Below are positions 15,815-23,078 of a stretch of 29,948 nucleotides of DNA, in pieces. Origin of the DNA: a virus; the IMG/VR virus record IMGVR_UViG_3300021437_000066, positions 1 to 29,948 of that record. One strand, given 5' to 3'. The translations under genes were made by a program, and so were the position numbers. Positions within the stretch are counted from its first letter, which is position 1. Every line of letters begins with the position of its first letter. Under the pieces are notes generated by a model. It saw only the letters and a list, made by a program, of their open reading frames with translations. It did not search any database and had not been told where the DNA came from.

Positions 15815-16726
15815 ATGTCTATTGAAGAAAAGATCCTGGCTCTCCAGGAAGCTGCAAAGAAGATCGAAGCTGACAAAGCCGACGACGCTGAAGATAAGCT
15901 GGACGGCGGCGATGATGAAGCTATCGAGGGCGAGGATGAGACCAAGCCTAATAGCCGCAAGCAAGATGTCAAAGAAGAGGTCAAAGTTGAAGAGTCAGTC
16001 AAGGTAATCGACCTTGGTGCTCTGTTCGATGGCGTTGATCTGACTGAAGAATTCAAAGAAAAGGCCACCACAATTTTTGAGGCAGCGGTGGCTGCGCGCA
16101 CAGAACAGTTGCGCGAATCGATGGAAGAAGAATTGGCGCAATTTGCTTTCAATGAAAGCGTTGCAACAAAAGAGGGGTTAGTTGAAAAAGTTGATGGATA
16201 CCTCGATTTCGTAGTCGAGCAGTGGTTGAAAAATAATGCAGTTGCCCTAGATCGCGGCATCAAAGCTGAAATCTTTGAGAGCTTTGTTGGTAAGATGAAA
16301 AACGTGTTCGTTGAGCACAATATCAATCTGCCCGATGAAGAGTTTGACCTGGTTGAGTCGTCGATTCACAAGGCCGAAGAACTTGAAGTTCAGTTAGATG
16401 AGCAAGTAGCACAAAACGTTGAATTGCTCAAGACAATCAAGGCTTACGCTAAACAGCAGAAAATTGACGAGTGCTCAAAAGGCATGACCGATATTGACGC
16501 TGAGAAGTTTGCCCTGTTGGCAGAGGAAATCTCGTTTGAAGATGAAGTATCGTTCGTTGCAAAGCTCACCACCATTCGTGAGAACTATGTGAGTAAGCCT
16601 GTTGCTGAACAAACCAAGCAACTGACTGAGGATGTGACTGCTGAGTCGCACACTCCAGTTGAAACCATTGCAGAAGAAGTCAAAGTGGATCCCACAATGG
16701 CCTCGTATCTGAAGACCTTCCGTTAA
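15815..16726 (+). CDS. 22: Prohead scaffolding core protein gp22
   Basis: A 303-residue protein with a strong AAGGAG Shine-Dalgarno sequence. It is very acidic and helical, with a low-complexity Asp/Glu stretch at residues 20-55 and long predicted helices after it. It contains scaffold-like segments such as 'VDGYLDFVVEQWLKNNAVAL' and 'EIFESFVGKMKNVFVEHNI', and ends with 'MASYLKTFR'. These and the place between 21 and 23 identify the T4 scaffold, which fills the prohead and is destroyed by gp21. Length is close to T4 gp22 (about 269). Confidence 0.92.
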   Translation: MSIEEKILALQEAAKKIEADKADDAEDKLDGGDDEAIEGEDETKPNSRKQDVKEEVKVEESVKVIDLGALFDGVDLTEEFKEKATTIFEAAVAARTEQLRESMEEELAQFAFNESVATKEGLVEKVDGYLDFVVEQWLKNNAVALDRGIKAEIFESFVGKMKNVFVEHNINLPDEEFDLVESSIHKAEELEVQLDEQVAQNVELLKTIKAYAKQQKIDECSKGMTDIDAEKFALLAEEISFEDEVSFVAKLTTIRENYVSKPVAEQTKQLTEDVTAESHTPVETIAEEVKVDPTMASYLKTFR

Positions 16727-16743
16727 TAACAAGAAAGAATAAT

Positions 16744-18006
16744 ATGACGACCCGTCAAGACCTCCTGAAAAAATGGGCTCCGGTTCTGGAAGCCGACAAT
16801 GCCCCGAAAATCGCTGACGCATACCGCGCTGGCGTCACGGCTCAACTCTTGGAAAACCAAGAACAAGCCAACCGCTCTGAGCGCGCAGCTCTGTTTGAAG
16901 ACGCTCCCGCCAACAGCGCTGGCGGCATGCCCGATACGGGCGGCGTGGCTAAGTTCGACCCAGTGTTGATCAACCTCGTTCGCCGTGCAATGCCTGCCAT
17001 GATCGCGTACGACATGTGTGGCGTACAGCCGATGACCCAGCCTACCGGCCTGATCTTCGCAATGAAGAGCAAGTACGGCACGCAAGGCGGCACTGAGGCT
17101 CTGTTCAACGAAGCCGACACCGACTACTCTGGTACAGGTACGCACGCTGGTGATGGCTCGGTTGCTGGTTCCACCACTGGTACCGCAATGAGCACGGCTG
17201 CTGCTGAGACCCTGGGTTCGACCAGCGGTACACCTGGCGCCACGTTCAACCAGATGAGCTTCAGCATCGAGAAAACCTCGGTGACTGCTCAGTCCCGCGC
17301 TCTGAAGGCTGAGTACAGCGTTGAGTTGTCTCAGGACCTGAAAGCTGTGCACGGTCTGGACGCTGAAGCTGAGTTGTGCAACATCCTGTCAACCGAGATC
17401 CTGAACGAGATCAACCGCGAAGTTATCCGCACTGTGTACAACAGCGCAAAGATCGGCGCTCAAGTTGGTACGGCTACGGCTGGTACGTTTGACCTGGACG
17501 TTGACTCAAACGGTCGTTGGTCTGTTGAGAAGTTCAAAGGCTTGCTGTTCCAAATCGAACGCGAAGCCAATGCAATTTACCAGCAAACCCGTCGCGGTCG
17601 CGGTAACTTCATCGTTTGCTCGGCTGACGTGGCCTCTGCTTTGGCAATGGCTGGCGTGTTGGACTACGCTCCTGCACTGAGCACCAACCTGACGGTGGAT
17701 GAGGCTTCTAGCACGTTCGCTGGCGTGTTGAATGGCAAGTACAAGGTGTATGTGGATCCGTTTGCAGCTAACCAGTCCGTTGAGCAGTTCTTGATGGTCG
17801 GCTACAAAGGCGCTCACGCCTTCGACGCTGGTGCGTTCTACTGCCCATATATTCCGCTGCAACTGTTCCGCGCTACTGACCCGAACACCTTCCAACCCAA
17901 GGTGGCGTTCCGTACTCGATACGGTTTCGTTGCTAACCCGTTCACAACCCTGAACGCAAACGGAAACACCTACTTCCGGAAAATCAAGGTAACGTCGCTC
18001 CTCTAG
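16744..18006 (+). CDS. 23: Major capsid protein gp23
   Basis: A 420-residue HK97-fold capsid protein, shorter than T4 gp23 (521), chiefly in the region of the T4 insertion domain (here a Gly/Ser/Thr/Ala-rich stretch at about 130-170). Recognisable segments are 'LLKKWAPVLEADNAPKIADA', 'NLVRRAMPAMIAYDMCGVQP', 'QSRALKAEYSVELSQDLKAV', 'STEILNEINREVI', 'FAGVLNGKYKVYVDPFA' and 'FQPKVAFRTRYGFVANPF'. The N-terminal propeptide is probably removed by gp21 at the L-F-E site near residues 50-52; this is inferred from the known L/I-x-E preference. A strong terminator follows. No gene 24 vertex paralogue lies downstream. Confidence 0.96.
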   Translation: MTTRQDLLKKWAPVLEADNAPKIADAYRAGVTAQLLENQEQANRSERAALFEDAPANSAGGMPDTGGVAKFDPVLINLVRRAMPAMIAYDMCGVQPMTQPTGLIFAMKSKYGTQGGTEALFNEADTDYSGTGTHAGDGSVAGSTTGTAMSTAAAETLGSTSGTPGATFNQMSFSIEKTSVTAQSRALKAEYSVELSQDLKAVHGLDAEAELCNILSTEILNEINREVIRTVYNSAKIGAQVGTATAGTFDLDVDSNGRWSVEKFKGLLFQIEREANAIYQQTRRGRGNFIVCSADVASALAMAGVLDYAPALSTNLTVDEASSTFAGVLNGKYKVYVDPFAANQSVEQFLMVGYKGAHAFDAGAFYCPYIPLQLFRATDPNTFQPKVAFRTRYGFVANPFTTLNANGNTYFRKIKVTSLL

Positions 18007-18020
18007 AAGTAAACGCTTAC

Positions 18021-18036
18021 TTACTTAAATAAGTAA
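18021..18036 (+). promoter_or_regulatory. Palindrome containing a late-promoter-like box after gene 23
   Basis: TTACTT-AAAT-AAGTAA is a perfect 6-bp inverted repeat 15 bases after the gene 23 stop, just before the terminator. Its centre contains TTAAATA (18025-18031), a T4-late-like box. It could be an RNA hairpin, an operator-like site or a remnant promoter. No function is shown. Confidence 0.35.
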
Positions 18037-18040
18037 ATCA

Positions 18041-18072
18041 GAAAACTCTGGCTTCGGTCAGAGTTTTCTTTT
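18041..18072 (+). terminator. Rho-independent terminator after gene 23 (copy 1)
   Basis: A 10-bp perfect stem GAAAACTCTG/CAGAGTTTTC, extended by G-U and C-G to a UUCG tetraloop and followed by a U-rich tract. It ends the highly expressed capsid transcript. A 28-base core of this terminator is repeated exactly at 19322-19349, after the HNH gene. Confidence 0.92.
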
Positions 18073-18075
18073 GTG

Positions 18076-18082
18076 ATAAATA
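18076..18082 (+). promoter_or_regulatory. T4-type late promoter box before the HNH gene
   Basis: ATAAATA directly after the terminator U-tract and 32 bases before the ATG at 18115. Seven of the eight bases of the T4 late consensus TATAAATA are matched (G in place of the first T). It would give the homing gene its own late transcript despite the upstream terminator. Confidence 0.5.
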
Positions 18083-18114
18083 AACAGGAACCCTTCTTAA
18101 TTACATATTACGCC

Positions 18115-19323
18115 ATGAATATCTATTCTATACTTGAATCCAAACCTCATAACCCACATTATCTGAAACGATACTGGAAGTTTATCAACGCTTGCACGCA
18201 CAAACAAGACGAATACGTCGAAGACCATCATATATGCCCTAAGGCAAAAGATCTATTTCCAGAGCACGAACACGCTGAATGGAATTCAAAATTTCTAACA
18301 GCACGTCAACATATAACCGCTCACGTCATGTTATGGAAAGCGTATGGAGGGAGTCAGTCATCGGCCCTCAACTGTATGCTTGGTAATTTTAATTCTTCGA
18401 CTAACATTAAGCTTAGTGGTAGAATCGTTCCTCCCGCAATAAAGATTCGTTATTTGGCGAAAACGAGGGAAGGCGCCATCGAACATAGAGGCAAACATAT
18501 TAGGGGCAAATCGAACTACAAAGATAAAGATGGAAATCGGTTCTTCCTGAAAACGGACGACCCTATGATCAAAGAACTGGGGTTAGTTGGCAATAACACT
18601 GGGATGACGCATACCCAAGAGACTCGCGATAAGTTATCTGGTCCAAAGACGACTCGGTTATATTATGGTTGGCCTGAGATCAAGGTAATTCATCATGACG
18701 ACCCAGAGCACGATGAGAAGGTTGATGCGTTGATGCGGCTTGGGTGGACGATTGATCGGACACAGTACTCATACGATGAAGAGAAGAAGCATATTCAGAG
18801 GGGGAAGGATCATCAGAAGAAGCAGACTTCGGCTGCCTTGACCGGAACCATCACGTACTATTATCCAAACGGGATGTATTATGGGAGGATTCCTCATGAG
18901 TCTCCCATCATCAAAGAACTGGGCCTTGTTCACCTCAGATCAGATAAACAGAACGCGCAGGCGCGAGAGAGGGCATTGTTGAACGCAGCGAATCCAGAAT
19001 CTCAACGGAAGAAGAGCAAAACAATCTCTCAGCTAAGGTGGTTCTACGACCCGATAACTCAGGAAAAGAAGCGGTTGCTTGAGTGTCCAGAGGGGTGGTT
19101 GGAGGGGCGCGGCAACACAACGGTTTGTGGTGGGTCGACGACCTGGAACGACGGGGTGAAGAATTATCGGTTGATGCCAGGGGTTGAGCCAGATCCAAGT
19201 TGGGTTCGCGGAATGGCGCCTCAGAAGCGGCGTCTCTTTAATTATACAAACGGAGTTGATTGGATTCAACGTTATTCAAATGAGCCGATCCCAGAAGGTT
19301 ATCGCATAGGGAAACCGAAATAA
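18115..19323 (+). CDS. HNH-type homing endonuclease (free-standing)
   Basis: I prefer the ATG at 18115 (402 residues); a GTG at 18073 is in frame but lies in the terminator tail. Neither has a Shine-Dalgarno sequence. The nuclease domain is N-terminal: 'EYVEDHHICPKAKDLFPEH' (about 38-56) followed by 'WNSKFLTARQHITAHVMLWK' has the HHI...N...H arrangement of phage HNH endonucleases. The rest is built of DNA-binding-type repeats: two 'Y..G......D.P.IKELGLV' blocks, then W-D-G-rich segments ('WFYDPITQEKKRLLECPEGW', 'TTWNDGVKNYRLMPGVEPDP', 'RGMAPQKRRLFNYTNGVDWI'). It is expected to cut an endonuclease-free allele near gene 23 and spread by repair. Terminator copies flank it. Confidence 0.82.
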   Translation: MNIYSILESKPHNPHYLKRYWKFINACTHKQDEYVEDHHICPKAKDLFPEHEHAEWNSKFLTARQHITAHVMLWKAYGGSQSSALNCMLGNFNSSTNIKLSGRIVPPAIKIRYLAKTREGAIEHRGKHIRGKSNYKDKDGNRFFLKTDDPMIKELGLVGNNTGMTHTQETRDKLSGPKTTRLYYGWPEIKVIHHDDPEHDEKVDALMRLGWTIDRTQYSYDEEKKHIQRGKDHQKKQTSAALTGTITYYYPNGMYYGRIPHESPIIKELGLVHLRSDKQNAQARERALLNAANPESQRKKSKTISQLRWFYDPITQEKKRLLECPEGWLEGRGNTTVCGGSTTWNDGVKNYRLMPGVEPDPSWVRGMAPQKRRLFNYTNGVDWIQRYSNEPIPEGYRIGKPK

Positions 19324-19349
19324 CTCTGGCTTCGGTCAGAGTTTTCTTT
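19322..19349 (+). terminator. Terminator after the HNH gene (copy 2 of the gene 23 terminator)
   Basis: AACTCTGGC-TTCG-GTCAGAGTT with a following TTCTTT. It overlaps the HNH stop codon and is identical over 28 bases to the gene 23 terminator (18044-18071). The HNH cassette is therefore bounded by a direct repeat that is itself a terminator. Confidence 0.9.
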
Positions 19350-19350
19350 C

Positions 19351-19378
19351 AATCCCGGCTTTGGTCGGGATTTCTTTT
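19351..19378 (+). terminator. Second terminator hairpin downstream of the HNH gene
   Basis: AATCCCG/CGGGATT 7-bp stem, extended by G-U and C-G around TTTG and followed by TTCTTTT. It is immediately after copy 2 and similar in design but different in stem sequence. Tandem terminators insulate the next gene. Confidence 0.85.
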
Positions 19379-19397
19379 GAGCGAACGGTAAATACGC

Positions 19398-19403
19398 TAT
19401 AAT
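19398..19403 (+). promoter_or_regulatory. Sigma70-like -10 element before the split homing endonuclease
   Basis: A perfect TATAAT followed by TACC. No good -35 is visible at 17 bp. The expected transcription start would fall on or next to the A of the ATG at 19410, so the mRNA may be leaderless. The same ten bases TATAATTACC recur at 29076-29085, upstream of a small early-type gene. Confidence 0.45.
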
Positions 19404-19409
19404 TACCAT

Positions 19410-19988
19410 ATGACGTTTACCGAAGCAATCAAACATATCCGCGAAACTCCAAGGAGAATGCGGGAAGACTACGTCAAGTCCCTAGGCGTATTTGACGAGC
19501 TGCGCGCTACTATCCTTTCAATCCCCGAGATTTCTAATTGGAAGTTCAAAGAACAGCTAGATTACTTGATCGCTGATAGGCCGAACTTACGTTGTTATTG
19601 CGGTGGTCTATTGAAGATTGGGGCCAATTATTGTTCTGCTCAATGTACTGGACGTTCAGAGAAAACCCGGGCTGCAATGAGTATAGGGCAGAAGGCGAAC
19701 GCTGCTTCTCGTATGGAGAAGTCCAAGGCAACTATGCTCAAGCGGTACGGCGTTACCCACAATAATCACATTGAATCATGCGTTGAATCGAGAAAGAAGA
19801 AACGCGCTGAATGGGTTGAACGTACAAATAGAGAAACCTTTGAGAGGGTTGGACTGAATATTGATGACTTTAACTCGGTAGAAAAGTTACAACCTCTGAT
19901 TGATTCATGCGTATCCCTTGAGGAACTGAGAACGACGCATTTTGGTTCAATGAGTATTATGACTATGTGTCGGCACATTTGGAAATAA
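19410..19988 (+). pseudogene. N-terminal half of a Vsr-like homing endonuclease, cut off by TnpB
   Basis: A 192-residue product. It has a zinc-ribbon-like cluster 'CYCGGLLKIGANYCSAQC' (about residues 62-79) followed by 'KATMLKRYGVTHNNHIES' and a C-terminal helical segment resembling a DNA-recognition unit ('SMSIMTMCRHIWK'). This is the usual front half of large phage homing endonucleases whose back half begins with an 'E(F/Y)NGLYWHS' nuclease motif. That back half is found at 21250-21993, with tnpB between. The protein stops at the likely junction. About 40-50 residues normally found between the halves are not seen. It may still be expressed as a stand-alone DNA-binding protein. Evidence is pattern and context. 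Confidence 0.65.
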
Positions 19989-19994
19989 ATACTA

Positions 19995-20001
19995 TATAAA
20001 T
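19995..20001 (+). promoter_or_regulatory. T4-type late promoter box before tnpB
   Basis: TATAAAT followed by C matches seven of eight bases of the T4 late consensus TATAAATA, 19 bases before the tnpB ATG. A second near match (AAATAAATAC) lies about ten bases upstream. It would put TnpB under gp55 control. Confidence 0.5.
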
Positions 20002-20020
20002 CAGTAAACGTTTTATTGAA

Positions 20021-21247
20021 ATGCAACTAAAATCATACAAGTACAGAATCTACCCAACCAAGACTCAAGAAAAATATCTTTCTGAAGTCTTTGGTTCTGT
20101 GCGTTTTGTGTGGAACCAATTGGTTGCAAATTTCAACTCATTCTCAAAAGATGGGCCAAATAGACCTATGAGTGAGAAAATCTTAAAAGATAATCCTGAG
20201 TACAGTTGGCTGAACAATTCCATTTCATACGCGCTACAACAAAAGAGTAGGGATTTCGAAGAAACTAAGAAGCAATTCTTTTCTAAAACTCGCAAATCTA
20301 AACTGGGTAGGATGAAGTTTAAGAAACGCGGAGTTTCTACAGATTCATTCCGTATTCCGGGCCAGAAATTTTTAACTGGACAAGTAAATTTTGAGACGTC
20401 AAGAATCAAAATTCCAAAGATGACCCCGATTAAAATGTCTGTTGATAGGAAGTTTTCAGGAACCATAAGGAACGTAACGCTTTCCAAAAACAAAGCAAAT
20501 CAATATTTTGTTTCAATTTTAGTTGAAGAAGCTATAGAATTGAAACAAAATACTGGTCGCTCAATCGGTATTGACTTGGGACTTAAACATCTTTGTATCA
20601 TGAGTAATGGTATGAAAATTGAAAACCCAAGGTGGTTTAGAGAAAACCAATCTAAACTAAAACGAGCGCAGCAGCATTTGAGTCGCAAGGTGAAGGGCAG
20701 TTCAAGGTATGAGAGGCAGCGATTAAAAGTTGCAAAGTCATATCTCAAAGTAACCAATCAACGAAAATGGGTTTATCAAAACTTATCTACTTGGCTGGTT
20801 AATAACTACGATACAATATGTATGGAAGATTTGAATATCAAGGGAATGGTCAAGAATAGGAAATTGGCAAAGTCGATTTCTGATGCATCTTGGGCAACTC
20901 TGGTTTCTATGATTTCATACAAGGCTAACTGGTATGGTAAGTCTTTTCAGAAAATTGATCGTTGGTATCCGTCATCAAAGACGTGTTCTCATTGTGGTCA
21001 TAAAGAAACCGATATGGGCTTGCACATACGAGACTGGATTTGTGGTTCATGTGGAACGACTCATGATAGAGACTTAAATGCGGCAGTAAACATTTTGAAT
21101 AAAGGTCTGGTTGATCTTTATGGATTCGCATCGGAAGAATTATCCGATTACAAACGTCGAGAGGAATTAAGTCCTTCGGTAGAAATACCAACGGCATCTT
21201 CGATGAAGCGTTTAGTCAGTTTTATAGATTTTTATGAAACGGCATAA
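20021..21247 (+). CDS. tnpB: TnpB RNA-guided nuclease (IS200/IS605-IS607 family)
   Basis: A full-length 408-residue TnpB. The N terminus 'YKYRIYPTKTQEKYLSEVFG' is the usual helical start. The RuvC-like triad is intact: D185 in 'SIGIDLGLKHL', E269 in 'TICMEDLNIKGM' and D351 in 'THDRDLNAAVNIL'. The zinc finger is CSHCG...CGSCG (C322, C325, C341, C344). TnpB cuts DNA next to a transposon-adjacent motif, guided by an omega-RNA made from the gene's 3' end and the flanking DNA. No TnpA transposase is nearby, so movement would need another source or phage recombination. The gene divides a homing endonuclease gene. Its sequence is more A/T-rich than the neighbouring capsid genes, consistent with separate origin. 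Confidence 0.93.
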   Translation: MQLKSYKYRIYPTKTQEKYLSEVFGSVRFVWNQLVANFNSFSKDGPNRPMSEKILKDNPEYSWLNNSISYALQQKSRDFEETKKQFFSKTRKSKLGRMKFKKRGVSTDSFRIPGQKFLTGQVNFETSRIKIPKMTPIKMSVDRKFSGTIRNVTLSKNKANQYFVSILVEEAIELKQNTGRSIGIDLGLKHLCIMSNGMKIENPRWFRENQSKLKRAQQHLSRKVKGSSRYERQRLKVAKSYLKVTNQRKWVYQNLSTWLVNNYDTICMEDLNIKGMVKNRKLAKSISDASWATLVSMISYKANWYGKSFQKIDRWYPSSKTCSHCGHKETDMGLHIRDWICGSCGTTHDRDLNAAVNILNKGLVDLYGFASEELSDYKRREELSPSVEIPTASSMKRLVSFIDFYETA

Positions 21248-21265
21248 TTATCGTTATTGAATCGA
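21130..21265 (+). ncRNA. Predicted omega-RNA scaffold and guide of TnpB
   Basis: Four short hairpins follow one another in the last 120 bases of tnpB: ATCGGA/TCCGAT (21130-21148), GAGGA/TCCTT (21161-21176), GGTA-GAAA-TACC with a GNRA-type loop (21178-21189) and CATC/GATG (21195-21205). TnpB omega-RNAs are known to overlap the tnpB 3' end and to finish with a roughly 16-20 nt guide from just beyond the element. If the element ends near the tnpB stop, the guide would start at about 21248. It would then match the nuclease-domain coding sequence of the interrupted homing endonuclease. The boundaries are inferred. Confidence 0.4.
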
Positions 21266-21993
21266 AGAAATTGTGCATCGAGTTCAATGGGCTTTATTGG
21301 CATAGCGCTGAGCGGATCGACAAGAATTATCATTCAGATAAAACGAAAGCCTGTGCAAGCAAAGGCTATCAACTGATCCATATTTTGGAGAGTGAGTGGC
21401 TCCTCAAACGAGACATCGTCAAGTCGATTCTACGCGCTAAGTTAGGAGTTACTGAAAGGATTTGGGCAAGGAACTGTACCGTTTCTGATATTTCTGCGAC
21501 TGAAGCCAAGACGTTCTTTGAGCAGAATCACATTCAGGGTAACGCGACTGCGTCCCGTTATATTGGTTGCTATCATAATGGCCGGTTGGTAACGGCAATC
21601 TCAATCGGGCGATCGAGGTTCTCAAAAGAGGCTGAACTTGAGTTGATTCGGTACGCGACTGTTCTGAATGTGACCGTTGTTGGGGCGTTTGGGAAGATGT
21701 TGGCGTTTCTCAGGAAAACCGAGTTGCGCGAAATCGTCACTTACTGTGACCTGCGATATTCTGTTGGGACAACCTACGCTAAATTTGGAAAGTTCGTTCG
21801 CGAAACTGGTCCTGGTTATTCGTGGAACAACTCAACTTCAGAGAGTATCCCTCGGTATCAAACTCAGAAGTCAAAGCTGGAAAAACTGTTTCCAGAACAC
21901 TATTCGAGCGAGTTGACTGAGGTTGAGATAATGAAACGAGCGGGATATTTCCAGAACTTTGATTCTGGTCACGCAGTTTACGTTTTGACTTGA
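21250..21993 (+). pseudogene. C-terminal nuclease half of the split Vsr-like homing endonuclease
   Basis: The frame is open from 21238 and reads 'IVIESKKLCIEFNGLYWHSA' across the start of this segment. It has no ATG until well inside; TTG 21271 is the best internal start (240 residues). The EFNGLYWHS motif, then 'KTKACASKGYQLIHILESEW' and 'LLKRDIVKSILRAKLG', is the Vsr/EDxHD-type nuclease core of phage homing endonucleases. The following 'NHIQGNATASRYIGCYHNGR', 'ELELIRYATVLNVTVVGAFG' and 'TYCDLRYSVGTTYAKFG' form the usual C-terminal region, here without visible stops or frameshifts. Intact coding suggests recent separation from its front half, or selection to keep a separate nuclease polypeptide. 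Confidence 0.65.
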
Positions 21994-22023
21994 CCAGGAG
22001 GGATTGATCAACTTAAATAGTTG

Positions 22024-22563
22024 ATGATCTCCTTCAAAGACTACCTTCGCGAATCAACGAACGCTGGAAACTACGTTTCAATCAAGTGCTCTGACCTGGG
22101 AAGGTTCTTTGATGCGCTTCACGTTACTCCCCCAAAATCTGGAGAATCTCCTCCAGCAGGCGACTACCACTGTACCCTGATGTATTCAAAGGGAAGCTCA
22201 GTACCCCCAAACAGAATCCAGAAGTTCCTTGACGCAAACTTCAGCGCCCCTATTACTTGCAATATCGTTGGAATTGATTGTTTTGACTCGATTCCAAAAG
22301 ACGGTTCCCGCGATGCGGCAAAGTCATGCTTGGTTCTGAAACTTGATAACCCGACGCTTGGGATTATCCATAACTCGCTTGTCCCATTCGGGTTGAAGCA
22401 TTCATACGCTGAGTACAATCCTCATGTGACTCTACGCTATAACATGAGCGTGACTGAGGCTCATGTGTATCGGGACATGCTCAATGTGTCCCCTGAGTTG
22501 AGGGAGCTTACTCTGACCCTACGAACAATCAAATCTGAAACTGTCAACGAGGATTATGTATGA
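22024..22563 (+). CDS. 2H phosphoesterase, candidate anti-CBASS protein Acb1
   Basis: A 179-residue protein from the ATG at 22024 (a TTG one codon earlier is possible). The two H-x-T motifs of the 2H superfamily are clear: 'GDYHCTLMYSKG' (H49, T51) and 'EYNPHVTLRYN' (H134, T136). Family members act on 2',3'-cyclic or 2'-5'-linked RNA, or, as in T4 Acb1 (gene 57B), cleave cyclic oligonucleotide signals of CBASS immunity. Resemblance to the Acb1 pattern includes the opening 'SFKDYL', the first-motif wording 'HCTLMYS' and the 'GLKHSYAEYNPHVTL' approach to the second. Acb1 is my favoured reading; a tRNA/RNA 2H enzyme is the alternative. It overlaps the next gene by ATGA. An AGGAGG lies 22 bases upstream, too far for normal use. 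Confidence 0.65.
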   Translation: MISFKDYLRESTNAGNYVSIKCSDLGRFFDALHVTPPKSGESPPAGDYHCTLMYSKGSSVPPNRIQKFLDANFSAPITCNIVGIDCFDSIPKDGSRDAAKSCLVLKLDNPTLGIIHNSLVPFGLKHSYAEYNPHVTLRYNMSVTEAHVYRDMLNVSPELRELTLTLRTIKSETVNEDYV

Positions 22564-23078
22564 CTTGTACAACCAATATCGACTTATTGACTCCAAACGG
22601 GTTTAAGTTCTCAATTCAAAAGTACCCTGAGTTAGACTATTTCATCCAGGGCGTACAGTTACCTGCCATTGGTCTGGGCGAGGCAGTTCAGGTATCCAGT
22701 GTTCATGATATGAAGATGCCCGGTGAGACGTTGACATTTGATGATCTGACCATTACCTTTATGGTTGATTCTCAGATGAAGAATTACCTTGCAATACAGG
22801 AGTGGATGTTTGGTCTGGGCTTTCCAGTTGGTCATGCAGCCTTTACCAGTTTCGTTAATGAAGCTCGTAATGCTCAATCATATACCACTATAAGTAAGTC
22901 TGTTAGTGACTGTTCATTGATGATACTTGGTACGAATAATCAAATCGTTAAACAGTTTAACTTTATTGATGCCTTTCCTACTTCATTAAGTGCTATTAAC
23001 GTTGGTTCAACTAATACCGACGTCAACTACGTTGAAGCTACCGTCGTTATGACTTACTCTTATTACTCGCCTGTATAG
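22560..23078 (+). CDS. Tail-tube-family protein (gp19/gp54-like paralogue)
   Basis: A 172-residue protein overlapping the 2H gene by ATGA. 'NGFKFSIQKYPELDYFIQGV' and 'QLPAIGLGEAVQVSSVHDMK' start it. 'MPGETLTFDDLTITFMVDSQ' and 'MKNYLAIQEWMFGLGFPV' follow, and 'NFIDAFPTSLSAINVGSTNT' closes it. The closing motif parallels gp19 at 11835-12356 ('FVDAFPTEVGAINLSWDDNN'). The tube fold is also used by T4 gp54, the tube initiator on the baseplate, so a tube-initiator or tail-completion role fits. Similar proteins occur near uvsY in other distant T4-like phages as I recall them. The exact T4 equivalent is uncertain. The stop codon runs directly into the first 81-bp repeat. Confidence 0.8.
   Translation: MTCTTNIDLLTPNGFKFSIQKYPELDYFIQGVQLPAIGLGEAVQVSSVHDMKMPGETLTFDDLTITFMVDSQMKNYLAIQEWMFGLGFPVGHAAFTSFVNEARNAQSYTTISKSVSDCSLMILGTNNQIVKQFNFIDAFPTSLSAINVGSTNTDVNYVEATVVMTYSYYSPV

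Noticed and set aside
18073-18114. GTG 18073 as start of the HNH gene.
   Set aside because: It lies in the terminator tail with no Shine-Dalgarno sequence, and a transcript from the promoter box at 18076 would not contain it; ATG 18115 fits the domain start.
20021-21247. A complete IS200/IS605 element with TnpA.
   Set aside because: No Y1 transposase (HUH motif) or serine recombinase gene is adjacent; only tnpB and a possible right-end RNA are supported.
21996-22001. AGGAGG as Shine-Dalgarno sequence for the 2H gene.
   Set aside because: It is 22 bases before the ATG, too far for normal initiation; the nearest frame it could serve (TTG 22004) ends after a few codons.
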